Notes: generated from the letters alone by a model not told the origin. A stretch of DNA of 64,000 nt from Cephalotus follicularis (GCA_001972305.1 BDDD01000057.1:1-64000); one strand, 5' to 3'; numbered from the stretch's first letter, positions 11,590 through 23,579 are shown. Numbers and translations: made by a program.

Positions 11590-11887
11590 GAAGTTAACAT
11601 TTTAGATTTCCTAGTCGGCTCCCAGGTTTGCTTATCTTAGTCAGTTCCTAGGTCTGCTCAACATAGCTCAAGTCTGCTCAAGGTCTGCACTCAACATGTC
11701 TGCTCAACATAGCTCAGGTCTGCTCAATGCTCAATGCTTTCCTAGTCGGCTCCCAGGTCTGCTCAACATAGATGAGGTCTACTTAAGGAAGGCATTGAGC
11801 ATGTCTGCTTATCATAGATTTCCTTGTCGGCTCCCAGGATTGCTCTACTTAAGGAAGGCATTGAGCAAGTCTACTCATCATAGGTTT
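11590..11887 (+). repeat. Degenerate CTGCTC/CTCCCAGG repeats flanking the Copia insertion
   Basis: Multiple loose copies of GTCGGCTCCCAGGTCTGCTC and AAGGAAGGCATTGAGCA. The same phrases continue at 20945-21010 directly after the Copia element, so this is pre-insertion host sequence. Confidence 0.55.
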
Positions 11888-13150
11888 TGTTGGCATTTAC
11901 CACCCCGTTAATTGTCTTAACATGTGTTATTTCGATGATTAACAAACATGTAATAATTGTACGCATAATTCTTTGAACTATCAATTCATATACTCACTTG
12001 ATTTAATGTCCAAAGTTGTGCAAAGGTTATTTCTGCAGATACAGGCAAAAACAGCCGACTGCCCAGGTTGGACAGCCGACTGTTTTGATTGAGCAGTCGA
12101 CTGTTTGAATTAAATAGCCAACTGGTTCTTGAAGGAATCCCAGCAACAACAAGTACACTCCACACCAGCTGATTGCATCAGGGGAGCAGCCGACTACCAG
12201 GACAAAACAGCCGACTGCCAAGGAGGTCCAGTCGACTGTCAAGTGTGTCAAAATGAGGCAATAGGTTTTTGAACTCCATACCACCTCAACCAGCCGACTG
12301 AAGCAGGACACCAGTCGACTGTCAAGGCTCACCAGTCGACTGTCAACATCTCCAGCCGATTGTCAATGAAATGTGCAAAATTGGCAGTAGCTTTTTGGAA
12401 GTCCAATCCACCTCAACCAGCCGACTGAAACAGAGCATTAGCCGACTGTCCAGAGGAAGAAGCCGACTGTCCAGAGGAAGCAGCCGATTGCCTTCACCAA
12501 TGGCTATATTTAAAATACGCACAATCAAACTCCAGCTGACTGCCCAGAAAATCCAGCCGACTGGATTATGCCAGACATTCAAAAATAGAACCGTTGGAGC
12601 ACATGTTTATAAGCCAAAGTGGAACATTTTCCAAAGCACTTCAAGCATTCAAGTTGAAAAATCATTCAAGGCAACTCAAGCTAAATTCTAAACACTCTCA
12701 ACACCAAAAGAGATCATATTGAAGCAATTTCACATACTACAAAGCCTTCACTTTTTTATCACTAGAAGCTTTGTTCAATTTGAGCTTAATTGTAAACAAA
12801 TTCGTTGTGAATTTGTAAACTTTTAAACACTATCAATTTACTTATAAACAAGAGAGGTTGTCTCTTGTATAGCTCGGAGGGAGCAATCTTGTATTCGCTT
12901 GGTTGGAGCGAAAGTCATTGAAGCTTGGTTGGAGTTTCAAGCCCATATTGGGGCATACTAGTGAAATACTCAAGGGGAGGCCTTGATGAGTGGACGTAGG
13001 CAGTTTGCCGAACCAATATACATTTGTTTGCAACTCTCTCAACCCTACACTCTTTAATTTTCGCATTTTAGTGAATGTGTTTAAATTGTTTCTAGGATAT
13101 TTGCTAGTTTATTTTTAAAAGTCTATTCACCCCCCTCTAGGCTTCCTACA
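11888..13150 (+). repeat. Left (5') LTR of the Sirevirus-like element
   Basis: 1263 bp, TG...CA. Between 12050 and 12560 it carries about 18 copies of a decamer CAGCCGACTG / CAGTCGACTG and near variants. The final 420 bp, missing from the right LTR, include a CTTTATTTTCG-poor tail and the sequence ATTCACCCCCCTCTAGG near the end. Confidence 0.88.
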
Positions 13151-13163
13151 ATTGGTATCATAG
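13151..13163 (+). other. Primer-binding site (initiator tRNA-Met type, degraded)
   Basis: TTGGTATCATAG immediately follows the LTR end. The usual plant Copia PBS, complementary to the 3' end of initiator tRNA-Met, is TGGTATCAGAGC; this copy matches the first eight bases and then differs. Confidence 0.75.
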
Positions 13164-13208
13164 ATTGTGTGCTCATTTTTTGAAGATTAACATCTTGAGT
13201 TAAAGATC

Positions 13209-14990
13209 ATGGCATCCACTAGCATGAATAACCAAACTAGAAACCATGACGATGTCTTCGAATTTAAGGTACCATTTTTTAGTGGTGACGATTTTCCTTA
13301 TTGGAAAAGTCGTATGGAGATTTACCTTAAGTCTAGAGACTTCAAGAATTGGCTCAGTGTCAAAAATGGTCCTCACATCCCCATGAAAATAAATGATAAA
13401 AATGAATGCGTTGCTAAAACGAAAGATGAATGGGATGATGATGACTTCAAAAAATTGACCATAGATAACAAGGCCCTAAACATTTTTCTTGTGTCTTTAG
13501 ATAAGGCCGAATATAATCTTGTTAGGAGATGTACCTCCGCACATGAAGTGTGGAAATTGCTCATCTTACCCACGAGGGTACCGAATAAGTTAAAAATGCC
13601 AAACTTGCTTTGTTGAATAGAGACTATGAGTTATTTAAAATGCAACCAAATGAATCTATCAAAAATTTATATAATCGCTTGCTTGATATCACTAATGCTC
13701 TTCTTGGCCTTGGCAAGGTTTTTGGCAAAGATGAACTCGTTAGGAAATTGCTCGGGTGCCTTAACGATGAGTGGGAACCAAAGGTCACGACAATTGAAGA
13801 GTCGAAGGACCTAAGTTATGGAGATCGAAGAACTATTTGGCTCCCTCATGACTCATGAGGTAAAATTGAACAAGAAATCCGCCAACCTTATGGAGAAAAA
13901 GCCTCAAGAAGAAAGGAGGAAGGATATTGCCCTCAAAAGCACTCACAAAGAAGAAATCTCGAGTGATGAGGAGCTAGAAGAAGAAGACTACGTTCTCTTT
14001 GCGAAACGATTCACTAAATTCACAAAGATGAATAAAGCTAGACGTTTTCAAAAGAAAAACCCCAACAAGGGTGAAGGAAGCAAGATGGATCCTCCCACTT
14101 GCTTTGAGTGCAACAAACCGGGACACATCAAGGTGGATTGTCCTCAATTGAAGAAAAAGAAGCTCTTCAAGAAGAAAGCTCTCAAAGCATGGCACTTAAG
14201 TGATGATGACTCTTCTGATGATGAAGTCACCGAGCAAGTTGCCAACCTTTGCTTCATGGCATCGAGTGACAACGAGGAAAATGATAATGAGGTAGACGAT
14301 TCCTATACCTTTGGTGAATTACAATTTGCTTTTGATGAATTGCTTGTAGAATTTAAAAAGAAATGCTCTCAATACTCGTCACTTACGAAAAATTTGGCTA
14401 GCATTGAGAATGAAAAGGACTTGTTAGTTATTGAAAATGAGCATTTGAAAAGTGATATTAGTATTTTGGAACATGAAGTTGCTAAAAAGGGTGATTGTAT
14501 AGTTAAACCTACTCCGTGTAATAACATTGATCTAGAAAAGAAAGTAGAATCTCTTAAAGAAAAGAATGTGAACCAAGAGAAATCCTTTAGTTTATTCACA
14601 TTAGGTAGCAAGAAATTAGAGGAAATGCTTGCTAGTCAAAGATCTTACCTTGATAAAACCGCTATAGGTTATGCTTCATTAGAGGTTAAGGCAAAATTAA
14701 AGAACACTAAAACAAGACCTTATTGCACATATTGTCATAAGGTAGGACATGTTGTTGATAAATGCTTTAAAAAAATTGCTCATTATCATTCACATGCTAG
14801 ACCTTTTCCAAATCACAATACTATCACATTTAGACAAATTTGGGTTCCCAAAGGAACAATAAAACAAAAATGTAACATTAATGGACCCAATAAACAATGG
14901 GTACCAAGATCAAAATCGTCTAACATTTTTGTAGGTGGAAAGATGTTTGCGAGCAAACCACAAGGAGGAAGAACCATGGTATGTGGATAG
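13209..14990 (+). pseudogene. Copia gag, frameshifted, two CCHC zinc knuckles
   Basis: Gag would form the virus-like particle that packages the element RNA. The ATG at 13209 opens MASTSMNNQ, followed by a Copia gag (UBN2-like) region with the typical FPYWKSRMEIYL phrase. The frame shifts near 13580-13616 and again near 13815. Zinc knuckle 1 is CFECNKPGHIKVDC at 14100-14141; knuckle 2 is CTYCHKVGHVVDKC at about 14724-14765. Between them lies an acidic and coiled-coil stretch (SDDDSSDDE, then heptad-like repeats). The frame ends at 14990, overlapping the protease frame by about 55 nt in the +1 frame. I read this as a lesion, since related elements usually read gag-pol through. Confidence 0.85.
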
Positions 14991-17900
14991 CGGTTGCTCA
15001 AAGCACATGACCGGTGATAAAAGCCTCTTCCTTGATCTTAAAGACGTTGATGGAGGAAATGTCACCTTTGGAGACAACAACAAATCCAAGATTGTTGGTA
15101 TTGGCTCGATAGGTAAAGAATTCAATATCTTAATTGAAAATGCTTCTTATGTTGTAGGCCTTAAGCATAATTTGTTTAGTGTTAGTCAATTGTGCGATAA
15201 GGGATATAAAGTTAATTTTGAATCCTCACTTTGTCACATTATTGACACTAGCACCAATGATGTAAAGTTTGTTGGTCATAGACAAGGAAATGTGTATGTT
15301 GTGTATTTAAAAGAAATGTTTTCCAAAAATGTTTGTTTCAATGCTAACACAAATGATAAATGGCTTTGGCATAGACGGTTGGGCCATGCTAGCATGGATG
15401 TTCTTGCTAAACTTTCTAGAAAAGATTTAGTCATTGGTTTGCCTAAAATAAAATTTGAAAATGACAAACTTTGTGATGATTGTGCACAAGGCAAACAAAC
15501 TAGAAATTCTTTTAAAGCCAAAAATGTTGTTTCAACTACTAAGATTTTACAACTCTTGCACATTGACTTGTTTGGACCAACTAGAACTCTAAGCATTGGT
15601 GGTAAATAATATGGCCTGGTTATAGTAGATGATTACTCTAGAGTTACTTGGGTCATATTTTTAGCTTTAAAGAGTGATGCTTTAGATTCCTTAATTAAAT
15701 TTGGTAGACGTATTCAAAATGAAAATAGTCTATCTATTGTAAGCATGTGCAGTGATCACGGAAAAGAATTTGAAAACCTTAGTTTTGAAAATTTTTGTGA
15801 TGAACTTGATATTCACCATAACTTCTCGGCTCATAGAACTCCTTAACAAAATGGTGTTGTTGAAAGGAGGAATATAACTCTAGAAGAAATGGGGAGAACC
15901 ATGCTTTGTGAAAATAATTTACCTAAATATCTTTGGGCCGAAACCGTGAACATCGCTTACTATATAATAAATAGAGTTATGATTCGGTCGATTTTAAAGA
16001 AAACACCATATGAGTTTTTCAATGATAGAAAACCAAATGTTAGTCATTTGAGACATTTTGGTTGCAAGGTTTTCATTTTAAACAATGGGAAAGATAACCT
16101 TGGTAAATTCGTGCCAAGAGTGATGAAGGAATATTTTTAGGTTACTCTTTAAATTCTAAAGCCTATAGAGTATTCAATAAGAGGACTTTAGTTATTGAAG
16201 AATCTATTTATGTATTATTTGAAGAGTCTAATAGTGCTCCGAGAAAGGGAGATATTGTTGATGATGTAGGTATCTTGGACCAAATGGAAGGCTTGGACAT
16301 CTCCAAAGATGATGTTGAAGTTGACAAAATTGAAGAAGAAGGTGTAAATAAAGAAGAACTCCAACAAATTCAAGTCGCCAAGGAGCCCGTAGCAAGAAGA
16401 GAAAGAGAGTATGTCAAAGACAACGAGGTAATCGATAATCCTACGGAAGGGGTAAGAACTCGTTCCTCTCTTAGGGAGTATTGTGATAATGTAGCTTTTA
16501 TTTCAAATATCGAACCCAAAAATGTTTTTGATGCTTTAAAAGATGATTTTTGGATTGTGGCCATGTAAGAGGAACTAAACCAATTTGACAAGAGTAATGT
16601 TTGGTCCTTAGTTCCTAGGCCTAAAAATCAATCCACCATTGGAACAAAATGGATTTTTCGTAACAAAATGGATGAAAACGGGTTGATTATTAGAAATAAA
16701 GCTAGATTAGTTGCACAAGGTTATAGTCAAGAAGAATGCATTGACTATGATGAGACCTTTGCTCCCTTAGCTAGATTAGAAGCTATTAGATTGTTAATGT
16801 CCTTTGCATGTTTTAAAGGTTTTAAATTGCATCAAATGGATGTCAAAAGTGCATTTTTAAATGGCGTTATAAATGAGGAAGTTCATGTTGAACAACCTCC
16901 GGGTTTTGAAAACGTTCACTTTCCCGATCATGTTTTTAAATTGTCAAAAGCACTTTATGGTTTAAAGCAAGCACCAAGAGCTTGGTATGAAAGGCTTTCA
17001 AAATTTCTCTTGGAAAATGATTTTAAAAGATGTTTAGTTGACAAAACTCTTTTTGTAAAAACCAAGCTTAATAACATTTTAATTGTACAAATCTATGTTG
17101 ATGATATCATTTTCGGTTCTACTAATGACTCTCTTTGTGTTGAGTTTGCTAACATTATGCAAGGTGAATTCGAGATGAGTATGATGGGTGAACTCAAGTA
17201 CTTCCTTGGATTTCAAATCTCTCAAGGAAATGAAGGCACCTTCATCAACCAATCCAAATACACAAAAGATCTACTCAAACGATTTGGAATGGAAAACTCA
17301 AAGCCTTGCAAGACTCCGATGAGCACTAATACCAAACTCGACAAAGATGAGAATGGTAAAGAGGTAGATCAAAAATTCTATAGAAGCATGATAGGATCTC
17401 TCCTTTATCTTACCGCTAGTAGACTGGATATTATGTTTAGTGTGTGTCTTTGTGCTAGGTTTCAATCTTCACCTAAAGAAACTCACTTAATTGCGGTTAA
17501 GCGTATCTTTAGATATCTTGCATATACCCATTTACTAGGTTTATTTTATTCAAATGATTATTTGTTTAACTTGCATGCTTTTTCCGATGCCGATTATGGT
17601 GGTTGTAAACTATATAGACAGAGCACTAGTGGTACTTGCCAATTTCTTGAAAATTCTTTAGTGTCATGGTTTTCTAAGAAACAAAATAATGTTTCTCTTT
17701 CCACCACTGAAGCCGAATATGTAGCGGCAGGTAGTTGTTGTGCATAAGCATTATGGTTAAAGCAACAACTGTGTGATTTTGGCATTCGCATTGACAATGT
17801 GTGCATAAAATGCGATAATACTAGTGCAATTAATTTGAGTAAGAATCCTGTTCAAAACTCTAAGTCAAAACACATTGAAATTAGACATCACTTCCTTAGA

Positions 17901-18008
17901 GATCATGTTGAAAAATGTGATATTTTTCTTGAATATATTGACACTTTGAGTCAAGTTGCAGATATCTTTACAAAGCCTTTGGACAATGAGAGGTTCTGCA
18001 CTTTGTGA
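14935..18008 (+). pseudogene. Copia pol (protease-integrase-RT-RNase H), broken by stops
   Basis: Protease motif DSGCSKHMTG starts at 14986. The integrase zinc domain is at about 15361-15500 (H..H and CDDC). The integrase core follows with in-frame TAA at about 15607 and 15845 (the latter inside the RTPxQNGVVERR motif). RT runs from about 16560 to 17500 with KARLVAQGYSQ, KSAFLNG, LYGLKQAPRAWY and an intact YVDDIIFG active site at about 17094. A TAG interrupts before it at about 16566. RNase H holds STTEAEYVAAGSC, a TAA at 17745, then HIEIRHHFLRDHV and the FTKPL end. Changes are mostly single-base stops, so the copy aged by point mutation. It could not make active polyprotein as it stands. Confidence 0.9.
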
Positions 18009-18249
18009 AGGGAGCTAGGTATGCAAAATCTCTCTTGAATCTCATTATATGCACATTTGTAATGTTTAGCTAATAATTGTGTGAATTGGTGTGAAAAATG
18101 CTTTTAAAAAATTATCATGCATTCAACATTGAGTTTTTAACTCAATTACATCAAATTGCTCATATACCTAAGTCACTATTAGTCCACAATAACTGACTAA
18201 AGGTTTGCGAATCAAAGGGATAAGCAAATTTCTGCATTTTCCATGTTTT

Positions 18250-18340
18250 GCAGAAACCAGCCGACTGGACTCACTGTCCAGTCGACTGCCTAACCTTCCA
18301 GCCGACTGGCCATAAATGCCCAGTCGACTGGAGGCACGGG
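18250..18340 (+). repeat. Internal cluster of CAGYCGACTG decamers
   Basis: Four copies (CAGCCGACTG, CAGTCGACTG, CAGCCGACTG, CAGTCGACTG) within about 90 bp between pol and the extra ORF. The motif is the same as in the LTRs, but here it lies in the internal noncoding part. Confidence 0.8.
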
Positions 18341-18398
18341 AATCAGGTTTTATAAATCTGATTTTCCCATCTTTTCTCTTATCTCTTCTCTCTGAAAC

Positions 18399-19551
18399 TT
18401 GCCGAAAACCCTAACCCTCTCTACAAACTTGCTGCAATCGATTCCAATGGCATCCAAGAGAAGAAAGAGCATAGCAACAAAGAGTACGCGGCCATCTCAG
18501 GTTGTGAGTGACTATAATGATGATCTCTTTCTCTCCAAAGAGAATGAGACTAGGTATCACTCCGTTCTTAATTCTGTTAAATTGCATAATGAAAAATGGA
18601 TTGATAGTGATATTCTAGTTAGTAACATTGTTGTTATTAAGTCATGGCTAGAGCAAATGGGCTGGTTTGAATATTTGTGCTCATCACACACCATTTACCC
18701 TAGGCTTGTTAAACTTTTCTATGCAAATCTTGAAAATTCGACCACATGTGTTGCCAAATCGTTTATCCTAGGTAACCCAGTGTCTATAACCCCGGAACTT
18801 ATTGCTGAAACCTTAGGAATTCCTAATTCCGGCATTACTCACTTTAATGACATTGAGAAATCGGAGGCGATAGGTATTTGCTTGGAACGCCCCGATTTTA
18901 ATCCTATCTTGACGGTGACTAGTAGTCATCTTCCCATAGCCACCCGCATTCTCCTCTTGATAGTTACAAATACTCTTTTTCCTAGAGAAGGCTCGCACAC
19001 ACTTTCATCCGAACGAGACCTTAAACTCGTTGCTTGTATAAAGAATGGCATTCTTGTGAACCTTCCCTATCTTATCGCCAATCATATGTTGTCTAGACCG
19101 CACTACATTCCTTACCCTATGCTTATAAGTAGGATCCCTTAACCTTGATATATCCAATGATGAGCACAAGGTTAAACCAAACCATAAGCAACTCATTAAC
19201 AAAGTCGGGCTTAGAAACTGCAATATTAAGCTTGAGGATGGTGTGTGGGTAAAGCAACTGGCTGGGGGTAGAGAACTTGTGAGGGAACCGGCTGTGAGAG
19301 CTGGAGTAGATGGGGATGAAGAGGAAGAAGAAGACGATGCTCAACAATTTGAAATGAGGCCAAACGTTGGAGCGAGCAGCAGCAGTGGCAGCAGACCCAA
19401 CCTAGAGTCTCTTCAGGCGAGGATGGACTTAGCACAAGTGGATATTGAGTACATTAGAGGGAGAGTGGACCAAATCTATGAAGGCCAAGTCACTCTCATC
19501 CAATTGTTCCAAAATGCCTTTCCACAAAACCCTCCTCCCGGATCATCATGA
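18399..19551 (+). pseudogene. Extra 3' ORF of the Sirevirus-like element (env-position protein)
   Basis: A 247-codon frame (18399-19142) starting MPKTLTLSTN, or more likely at the internal MASKRRKS (about 18447), stops at 19142. Coding character resumes in another frame at 19243-19551, so a frameshift splits it. The first part has a basic start, then a helical region with phrases such as FYANLE, GNPVSITPELIAETLGIP and THTLSSERDL. These resemble the retrotransposon-associated domain found in many plant elements ('putative plant transposon protein'). The second part is acidic with an EEEEDD run and a C-terminal heptad-rich stretch (MDLAQVDIEYIRGRVDQIYE). I see no convincing signal peptide or membrane span, so the env label refers to position only. 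Function unknown. Confidence 0.7.
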
Positions 19552-19799
19552 GCTACATTGTTGCATTACATGTTTTCTTGTATTTTGAATTAAAAATGTT
19601 GAAGGTTGAAGATGTAATGTAATTCTTAGTTTGTTTATGAGATGTTTTTGTTGTAATGACACTTTAAGTTTGATTATGTACTTGCCACTTTTCGTTTAAT
19701 GAAAGTGTGTTTAGCTTTTCATTTTCTGGTCATTTATGTGTTTATGCTTATACATTCTTACTTTTTGATCTCTCTTGATATATACTTTGAGTATGCTTA

Positions 19800-20108
19800 T
19801 GTTAAGGGGGAGCTTTTCAATCACATGCTTTGGTTGAGGGGAAACTTCCTTTTATCTTTTTGTTGTTTGACAAAAAGGGGGAGATATGTTATGAATTTTG
19901 TGAGCATATAAATTTATTGAGCATATGAAAATGTTGAGAAAAGTATGAATTCTTTCGAATTTTTTGTGTTGTGCAAGTATATTTTGTTGTGTGTTGTGCA
20001 TTTTATGACAGAACTGAGAATATTGAACCTTGGTTAGTAAAAGTGTTAATTTTGTCAAAGATTATGCAAAATTGTGTATGTTTTGTCAATCATCAAAAAG
20101 GGAGAGAT
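19800..20108 (+). promoter_or_regulatory. Polypurine tracts before the 3' LTR (three)
   Basis: Purine runs at about 19805-19812 (AAGGGGGAG), 19873-19886 (AAAAAGGGGGAGATA) and 20095-20108 (AAAAAGGGAGAGAT). The last one touches the LTR and would prime plus-strand DNA. Repeated tracts upstream of the 3' LTR are a known Sirevirus trait. Confidence 0.75.
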
Positions 20109-20944
20109 TGTTGGCCTTTGCCACCCCGTTAATTGTCTTAACATGTGTTATTTCGATGATTAACAAACATGTAATAATTATACGCATAATTCTTTGAACT
20201 ATTAATTTATATACTCACTTGATTTAATGCCCAAAGTTGTGCAAAGGTTATTTTTGCAGATACAGGCAAAAACAGCCGACTGCCCAGGTTGGACAGCCGA
20301 CTGTTTTGATTGAGCAGCCGACTGTTTGAATTAAACACTCAACTGGTTATTGAAGGAATCCCAGCAACTGCAAGTACACTCCACACCAGCTGACTGCATC
20401 AAGGGAGCAGCTGACTACCAGGACAAAACAGCCGACTGCCAAGGAGGTCCAGTCGACTGTCAAGTGTGTCAAAATGAGGCAGTAGGTTTTTGAACTCCAT
20501 ACCACCTCAACCAGCCGACTGAAGCAGGACACCAGTCGACTGTCAACATCTCCAGCCGACTGTCAATGAAATGTGCAAAATTGACAGTAGCTTTTTGGAA
20601 GTCCAATCCACCTCAACCAGCCGACTGAAACAGAGCATTAACCGATTGTCCAGAGGAAGCAGCTGACTGTCCAGAGGAAGCAGCCGACTGCCTTCACCAA
20701 CGGCTATATTTAAAATATGCGCAATCAAACTCCAGCTGACTGCCCAGAAAATCCAGCCGACTGGATTATGCCAGACATTCAAAAATAGATCCGTTGGAGC
20801 ACATGTTTATAAGCCATAGTGGAGCATTTTCCAAAACTTCAAGCATTCAAGTTGAAAAATCATTCAAGGCAACTCAAGCTAAATTCTAAACACTCTCAAC
20901 ACCAAAAGAGATCATATTGAAGCAATTTCACTAGACTTCCTACA
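20109..20944 (+). repeat. Right (3') LTR of the Sirevirus-like element, internally deleted
   Basis: Same start and end as the left LTR, but 836 bp instead of 1263. The left LTR runs on from GAAGCAATTTCAC for about 400 bp before the CTAGGCTTCCTACA end; here the two join directly (20930-20935). One short decamer-bearing segment is also missing near 20548. Point differences elsewhere are few. Confidence 0.88.
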
Positions 20945-20989
20945 GGTTTCCTAGTCTGCTCCCAGGTCTGCTCATCCCAGGACTGCTCA

Positions 20990-21270
20990 ATGCCTTCCTT
21001 GAGCAGAGCAGAACTGGGAGCTAACTCTATATCTAATGACATATTTCTTAGCCATTCCACTTCCCCTCCTACTGCTGCTAAAGCTATAAATTCTGATTCC
21101 ATAGTCGAATGATTAATGAAAATCTATTTCTTGGAGCCCCAATATATTGCACCTCCACCAAGTGTAAATATCCAACTGTTGTGGCATTATTTACACCAAT
21201 ACTGACTATCCAACTTGCATCTGTATAGCCTTCAAGTACAACTGGATAACCATTTGTAAGACCCGGACCC
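20990..21270 (-). pseudogene. Copia RNase H remnant
   Basis: Reading the minus strand gives a truncated Copia RNase H end. It includes GYTDASW, a damaged central part, and MESEFIALAAVGGEVEWLRN, where the family has a (T/S)EAEY-like motif followed by a helix. Frames change at about 21100. It is flanked by the CTGCTC repeats in which the Sirevirus-like element landed, so it predates that insertion. Confidence 0.7.
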
Positions 21271-22560
21271 AGTGGGTTTCCTTTTATTGTACTGTTAGCA
21301 CACGTATCATGTATTATACTGTTATCATATGCATCTTTGTGTAATACTCGTTTATATGGTTTTGTGTGCATTTGACTATTTCATTTACTGATTGAGTCTT
21401 TTATACTATCTTTCGGGAGAGTGAGATCCATTTGAATTGCACCCATATGTTACAAACCCATTTCAGCTAATCGTTTCGCTTTATTACACCAGCAACCTCC
21501 CTTTTATCTCCTCACCATCGACACTCTCCCTTATTAAACACCACCCACACCTACTGCTATCTCTCATTCTCTTTTGTCACAAACAAAAACACTCCCCTCT
21601 TCATTTTCTTCACCTACCGCCACTGTTAGGATCAAGGAGGAAGAGTTTTCTTGATTTCTCTACTGATTTCTTTCATCAAAATCGGTTGGAACCACATACT
21701 TGTGTCTTTTCTCCTATTCTGATTTCTATCAAAGTTCAAGCTCAAACAAATTAGTAGAGTGTTTTTACCTAAAATGCTCTATGGATTCATGGATTTTAAA
21801 GCTTTATAAACTGTTTAATTGCTTTATAATTGATTGATTGGTAAAAATTGAATTAGAAATTGATTTTAGGTTCTTTTGGGGATTTTTTTTACCTAAAGCA
21901 AGATCTAAGGATTTCAGGACTGAAAAACTGGTTGGGAAGGGTTTAAAAGATGTTTTTGAACTTAGCTGAACCTTTTAAATGACTGGGTTTGTAAAATGAA
22001 ACGGATTTGAGTCGGATTAATTAAAAACTACTGGGTTTATTTCCTAGCACCTCGACACCTTCTACCAAGAAGTATACGTGTTCTTGATGGGATGAACAAT
22101 CCCTTTTCTCGTTGCCCTGCATGTCGACTTCTTTCCCCTCAATACGTTGACGTGAATCCACTAATAATACTACCTCTAATCCCGACTCAACATGTCAGTG
22201 CCTTCCTTTGAGCGTCTACGTGATAAATAATGACGTCGACATCTTTCACTTGAAACGTCGACTATTACATCTTGAGCTACAACTACTGTGAGATTATTTC
22301 ACCAAGACGTCGACTTCTTTCCCCAAAGACTTCGACGCCTACGAGATGAATTTCACAAGCTTCAAGGAGTATTGAAAGACGTCGACACTTTTCTTGCTGC
22401 TTCTTGTTGGAGTTCGTCCATGGCTTCTACTAAACGTTTTTCAACTAGTTTTCTTTCGGGTGCTTCTCTAGACTCGTAAACACTATTTTAACGCGAATAG
22501 ATCATGGATCGATCTTTGCTTAACACTGAACTATTTTACACACTGATTAAACTGACTAAA
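21256..22560 (+). repeat. Probable LTR fragment with GACGTCGAC motifs
   Basis: Starts TGTAAGACCCGGACCCAG, a plausible gypsy-type LTR start. It holds a cluster of GACGTCGAC-like motifs at 22120-22390, often followed by TTCTTT. No partner LTR, target duplication or coding domain was found, so element type and right end are uncertain. Confidence 0.4.
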
Positions 22561-23350
22561 TGAACTGATTGACCGAATTGACTTATTAATTGCTTTATTG
22601 AGTCTATTAGAGTGACTTTAGTGACTTCTAGTCATGCATGTTAAGTGTTGAACTCTGTTCAACCATTCCCTTTGGTTTGATAGTTACCCGTCTTTACTGC
22701 TTTTACTTACTGGTTAACTCCATTACATATATGTGATTCTATTTGGCTAATCTATAGAGAGTTGGGAGGCTTAGTTGCGTTTTCTTTGGGCTGATCCAAG
22801 ACAACTAAGTCAGATCTAATTGCGTATTCCTTGGGTTGATCCAGAACACTTAAATCACTGTCTAGTTGCATATCTATTGAGCTGATCTATAGACGACTAG
22901 ATCATCTAACCTACTCTTTTTGGACTTTTTTCCATAAATTTGTTTTGTATAAATCTCATGATTATAAATTTTATAGCTTTATTAATATAATGAATTTAGT
23001 TTCATGTAAATTATGAAATTAAGTAAATATTAAAGAATATATAAAGATATAAAGAGTGAGGGATGGACAAAGAGAGGGAGGGATATGTGAAAGAATTATA
23101 AAAAATTTGTTGATAGATTGTATTTCTTCCCCTTAAAATTTTATAAAAATTCAAATTTACCCCTTCAGTTTCAAATTATACAAATTGCCCCTTAAAGTTA
23201 CATATATTGATATTAATATGCTTATTTATTCATCCATCTTAAGTTATGACTAAGACATTAACATTAATTTGTAACTTTAGGGGACACTGATATAATTTGA
23301 AGCTCAATGAGACAACTTTGAAATCTTATGAATACAACCATGATTACTAC
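22561..23350. other. Spacer with three imperfect ~55-bp repeats
   Basis: Between about 22740 and 22915 a phrase like CTTAGTTGCGTTTTCTTTGG followed by GCTGATCCAAGACAACTAAG occurs three times with heavy divergence. The rest is AT-rich. No gene seen. Confidence 0.4.
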
Positions 23351-23579
23351 TGATATGGGGAAAAATCTACCTATACTAAGTACGACACGTGTCCCTTACA
23401 GACGACGCCAAGTGTCTATGGGGATCAAAATTTACTTGAATATGAGTCAGAGGAATCTCATTAACTCCAGCTACGATTACAGGTGAAGAGCTCTCCTCGG
23501 CAACAGCGCCGAGGACCTCATCCTCGACATTAGCATCGAGGACATCCTCCCTGACTGCTTCGTTGAGGACCTCTTCCTC

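Larger units (their letters stand above)
11888..20944 (+). mobile_element. Sirevirus-like Ty1/copia retrotransposon, 9.06 kb, degenerate
   Basis: LTRs at 11888-13150 and 20109-20944 both start TGTTGG and end CCTACA. A 5-bp target duplication GGTTT lies at 11883-11887 and 20945-20949. A PBS-like TTGGTATCATAG starts just inside the left LTR, and a purine tract (AAAAAGGGAGAGAT) abuts the right LTR. Order: gag with two zinc knuckles, protease, integrase, RT, RNase H (Copia order), then an extra ORF region of about 1.1 kb. Long LTRs, a second gag knuckle, an env-position ORF and repeated purine tracts before the 3' LTR fit the Sirevirus lineage. The LTRs are very similar apart from a deletion, so insertion looks fairly recent. 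Gag and pol carry several stops and frameshifts. Confidence 0.9.

Noticed and set aside
12371-12691. Plus-strand frame of 106 codons in the left Copia LTR
   Set aside because: It is made of the CAGCCGACTG motif array read as SRLSRG-like peptides, and the same frame breaks in the right LTR.
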